From NCBI GenBank assembly GCA_027491235.1, contig JAIXWO010000018.1, positions 1-64,000 of the forward strand: DNA of 64,000 nucleotides. The letters are read 5' to 3'. Positions 62,341 to 64,000 of the stretch are shown piece by piece. Positions within the stretch are counted from its first letter, which is position 1, and each line of letters starts with the position of its first letter. The translations under genes were made by a program, and so were the position numbers. The stretch is from Sphingomonadales bacterium (lineage in GTDB: Bacteria; Pseudomonadota; Alphaproteobacteria; Sphingomonadales; Sphingomonadaceae). The notes beneath the pieces were generated by a model. The model was not told the DNA's origin, made no database searches, and saw only the letters and a list, made by a program, of their open reading frames with translations.

Positions 62341-64000
62341 ATGGCACGCAGCCATCCACTCGAGCGGTACCGCAACATCGGTATCATGGCGCACATCGAC
62401 GCTGGCAAGACCACGACGACCGAGCGTATTCTTTACTACACCGGCAAGTCCTACAAGATCGGTGAAGTCCATGAAGGCACGGCCACCATGGACTGGATGG
62501 AACAGGAACAGGAACGCGGCATCACGATTACGTCGGCTGCCACGACCTGCGAATGGAAAGACCACCGGATCAACATCATCGATACGCCGGGCCACGTTGA
62601 CTTCACGATTGAAGTTGAACGTTCGCTGCGCGTGCTCGACGGTGCCGTTGCCTGTTTTGACGGCGTTGCCGGCGTTGAGCCGCAGTCCGAAACAGTGTGG
62701 CGCCAGGCGGACAAGTACAAAGTTCCGCGGATGTGCTTCATCAACAAGTTGGACCGCACGGGTGCGAGCTTTGAGTTCTGCGTGAACTCGATCATCGAGC
62801 GTCTGGGCGCGACACCTGCGATCCTGTATCTGCCGATCGGCATCGAAAGCAGCCTCAAGGGCCTCGTCGATCTGGTCGAAAACCGTGCGATCATCTGGAA
62901 GAACGAAGCGCTGGGCGCTGAATTCTTCTACGAAGAAATCCCGGCAGACATGGCTGATAAGGCCGCAGAATATCGCGAAAAGCTGATCGAACTTGCCGTT
63001 GAGCAGGACGATGCTGCGATGGAATCGTACCTCGAAGGCAACATTCCGGACACGGCGACCCTCAAGGCGCTGATCCGCAAGGGTACGCTGGCTCAGGCAT
63101 TCGTTCCAGTCTGCTGTGGTTCGGCGTTCAAGAACAAGGGCGTTCAGCCGCTTCTCGACGCCGTGGTGGACTATCTGCCGTCGCCGCTCGACATTGAAGA
63201 CGTGCAGGGCATCAACCCGGCCAATGACGAGCCAGACAGCCGTCCGACCGCCGATGATGCGCCGTTCAGCGCGCTCGCGTTCAAGATCATGAACGACCCG
63301 TTTGTCGGTTCGCTCACCTTCTGCCGCATCTATTCGGGCACGCTCGCTAAGGGCACGTACCTGAACTCGGTGAAGGACAAGAAGGAAAAGGTCGGTCGTA
63401 TGCTTCTGATGCATGCGAACGAGCGTGAAGACATTGATGTCGCCTATGCAGGTGACATTGTGGCGCTTGCCGGCATGAAGGAAACGACAACCGGCGATAC
63501 GCTGTGTGATCCGGCCAAGCCGATCATTCTGGAACGCATGGAGTTCCCGGAACCGGTCATCGAATTGTCGGTGGAACCGAAGACCAAGGCTGACCAGGAA
63601 AAGATGGGCCTCGCGCTCAACCGTCTGGCTGCTGAAGATCCTTCGTTCCGCGTTTCGACGGACCATGAATCGGGCCAGACGATCATCAAGGGCATGGGTG
63701 AACTTCACCTTGAAATCCTTGTCGATCGCATGAAGCGCGAATTCAAGGTCGAAGCCAATGTCGGCGCGCCGCAGGTTGCTTACCGCGAATATCTCGGCAA
63801 GCCCGTGGACGTTGACTACACCCACAAGAAGCAGTCGGGTGGTACCGGACAGTTCGGTCGCGTGAAGGTTAAGGTCACGCCGGGCGAACGTGGTTCGGGC
63901 ATCATCTTCAAGGATGAAATCAAGGGCGGTAACATTCCGAAGGAATATATCCCCGCGATTGAAAAGGGCATGCGTGAAACGGCTGAATCCGGCCAGCTCA
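62341..64000 (+). CDS. fusA: Elongation factor G (3' end outside window)
   Basis: The first 553 codons of EF-G. The GTP-binding motifs are [15 protein letters not shown] (G1), [14 protein letters not shown] (G2), DTPGHVDFT (G3) and NKLDR (G4). Domain II and III follow. It catalyses ribosomal translocation. The start is ATG 62341, 59 bp after rpsG. Confidence 0.98.
   Translation, partial: MARSHPLERYRNIGIMAHIDAGKTTTTERILYYTGKSYKIGEVHEGTATMDWMEQEQERGITITSAATTCEWKDHRINIIDTPGHVDFTIEVERSLRVLDGAVACFDGVAGVEPQSETVWRQADKYKVPRMCFINKLDRTGASFEFCVNSIIERLGATPAILYLPIGIESSLKGLVDLVENRAIIWKNEALGAEFFYEEIPADMADKAAEYREKLIELAVEQDDAAMESYLEGNIPDTATLKALIRKGTLAQAFVPVCCGSAFKNKGVQPLLDAVVDYLPSPLDIEDVQGINPANDEPDSRPTADDAPFSALAFKIMNDPFVGSLTFCRIYSGTLAKGTYLNSVKDKKEKVGRMLLMHANEREDIDVAYAGDIVALAGMKETTTGDTLCDPAKPIILERMEFPEPVIELSVEPKTKADQEKMGLALNRLAAEDPSFRVSTDHESGQTIIKGMGELHLEILVDRMKREFKVEANVGAPQVAYREYLGKPVDVDYTHKKQSGGTGQFGRVKVKVTPGERGSGIIFKDEIKGGNIPKEYIPAIEKGMRETAESGQL

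Noticed and set aside
62269-63825. Long minus-strand open frame opposite fusA
   Set aside because: Antisense to EF-G; high-GC third codon positions keep the antisense frame open.

Overview
The window is about 64 kb of a high-GC alphaproteobacterial chromosome, almost certainly from the order Sphingomonadales. The evidence is the aroA-cmk-rpsA block beside a TIGR02300-type zinc-ribbon gene and a tRNA-Ala, a crtY-crtI-crtB carotenoid operon, a lasso peptide cluster of the HPr-kinase type, a PEP-CTERM protein with the PEPxxW-type tail, and many sphingomonad-style intergenic palindromes. No genus is claimed. The left edge lies inside rpsA and the right edge inside fusA.

Layout. 1-3.6 kb: housekeeping genes aroA-cmk-rpsA (minus strand), a TIGR02300 protein and tRNA-Ala(GGC). 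3.7-11.7 kb: a complete lasso peptide cluster with two arms diverging from a 98-bp intergenic region. The minus arm has an ABC exporter and a nucleotidyltransferase. The plus arm has a 52-residue precursor, a TPR-2OG-Fe(II) oxygenase, an HPr-kinase-like enzyme, a PqqD-type recognition protein, a leader peptidase and an Asn-synthetase-like cyclase. 12-17.4 kb: an RNase H-like protein, two GNAT/GST-type genes, TrhO, MlaA and a short AT-rich island of two unknown genes. 17.4-20.4 kb: copper resistance copC / copAB. 20.9-22.9 kb: a small mobile-looking element carrying a GIY-YIG nuclease, an internally deleted copy 0.7 kb further on, an STM3941-type membrane protein and YfbU. 22.9-26.6 kb: a tyrosine-catabolic operon (hppD, VOC protein, MFS permease, GST). 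26.7-30.7 kb: pirin, GNAT, EamA exporter, vapBC and ispG. 30.8-38.5 kb: an acyltransferase, the carotenoid operon (crtY, crtI, a LOG-family gene, crtB), a thioesterase, a fatty-acid-hydroxylase-family membrane protein and two small genes. 38.6-46 kb: an OmpA-like protein, a small membrane protein behind an SD-sequestering hairpin, the potassium transporter kup divergent from an unusual KdpD-KdpE hybrid regulator, then a GGDEF/EAL protein in an operon with an H-NOX gas sensor. 46-49.8 kb: TPP riboswitch and thiC, a TIGR03643 protein, a PEP-CTERM protein and a cystatin-like protein. 49.8-60.5 kb: an accessory region with a KAP NTPase beside a truncated VOC gene, a homopolymer-frameshifted membrane gene, a Stealth-type phosphotransferase, a DUF4197 protein, an AT-rich DUF262-HEPN pair and dense palindromic repeats. 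60.5-64 kb: an SRAP protein and the str operon rpsL-rpsG-fusA.

The observations I rate highest are: (1) the lasso cluster, whose gene set predicts a peptide phosphorylated and possibly glycosylated on a C-terminal Ser, with an added 2OG oxygenase and a core that lacks an obvious steric plug; (2) a GIY-YIG gene bounded by inverted palindromes, with two about 160-bp deletion derivatives in the same window, which together look like an autonomous/non-autonomous element family; (3) a membrane-bound one-component regulator made from the sensor half of KdpD and the DNA-binding half of KdpE, divergent from kup; (4) a DUF262-HEPN gene pair that looks like a defence module; and (5) a 19-bp stem that hides the ribosome-binding site of a small membrane protein.

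Everything here was read by eye from the sequence. Family assignments rest on motifs, length and context, and no database search was run.
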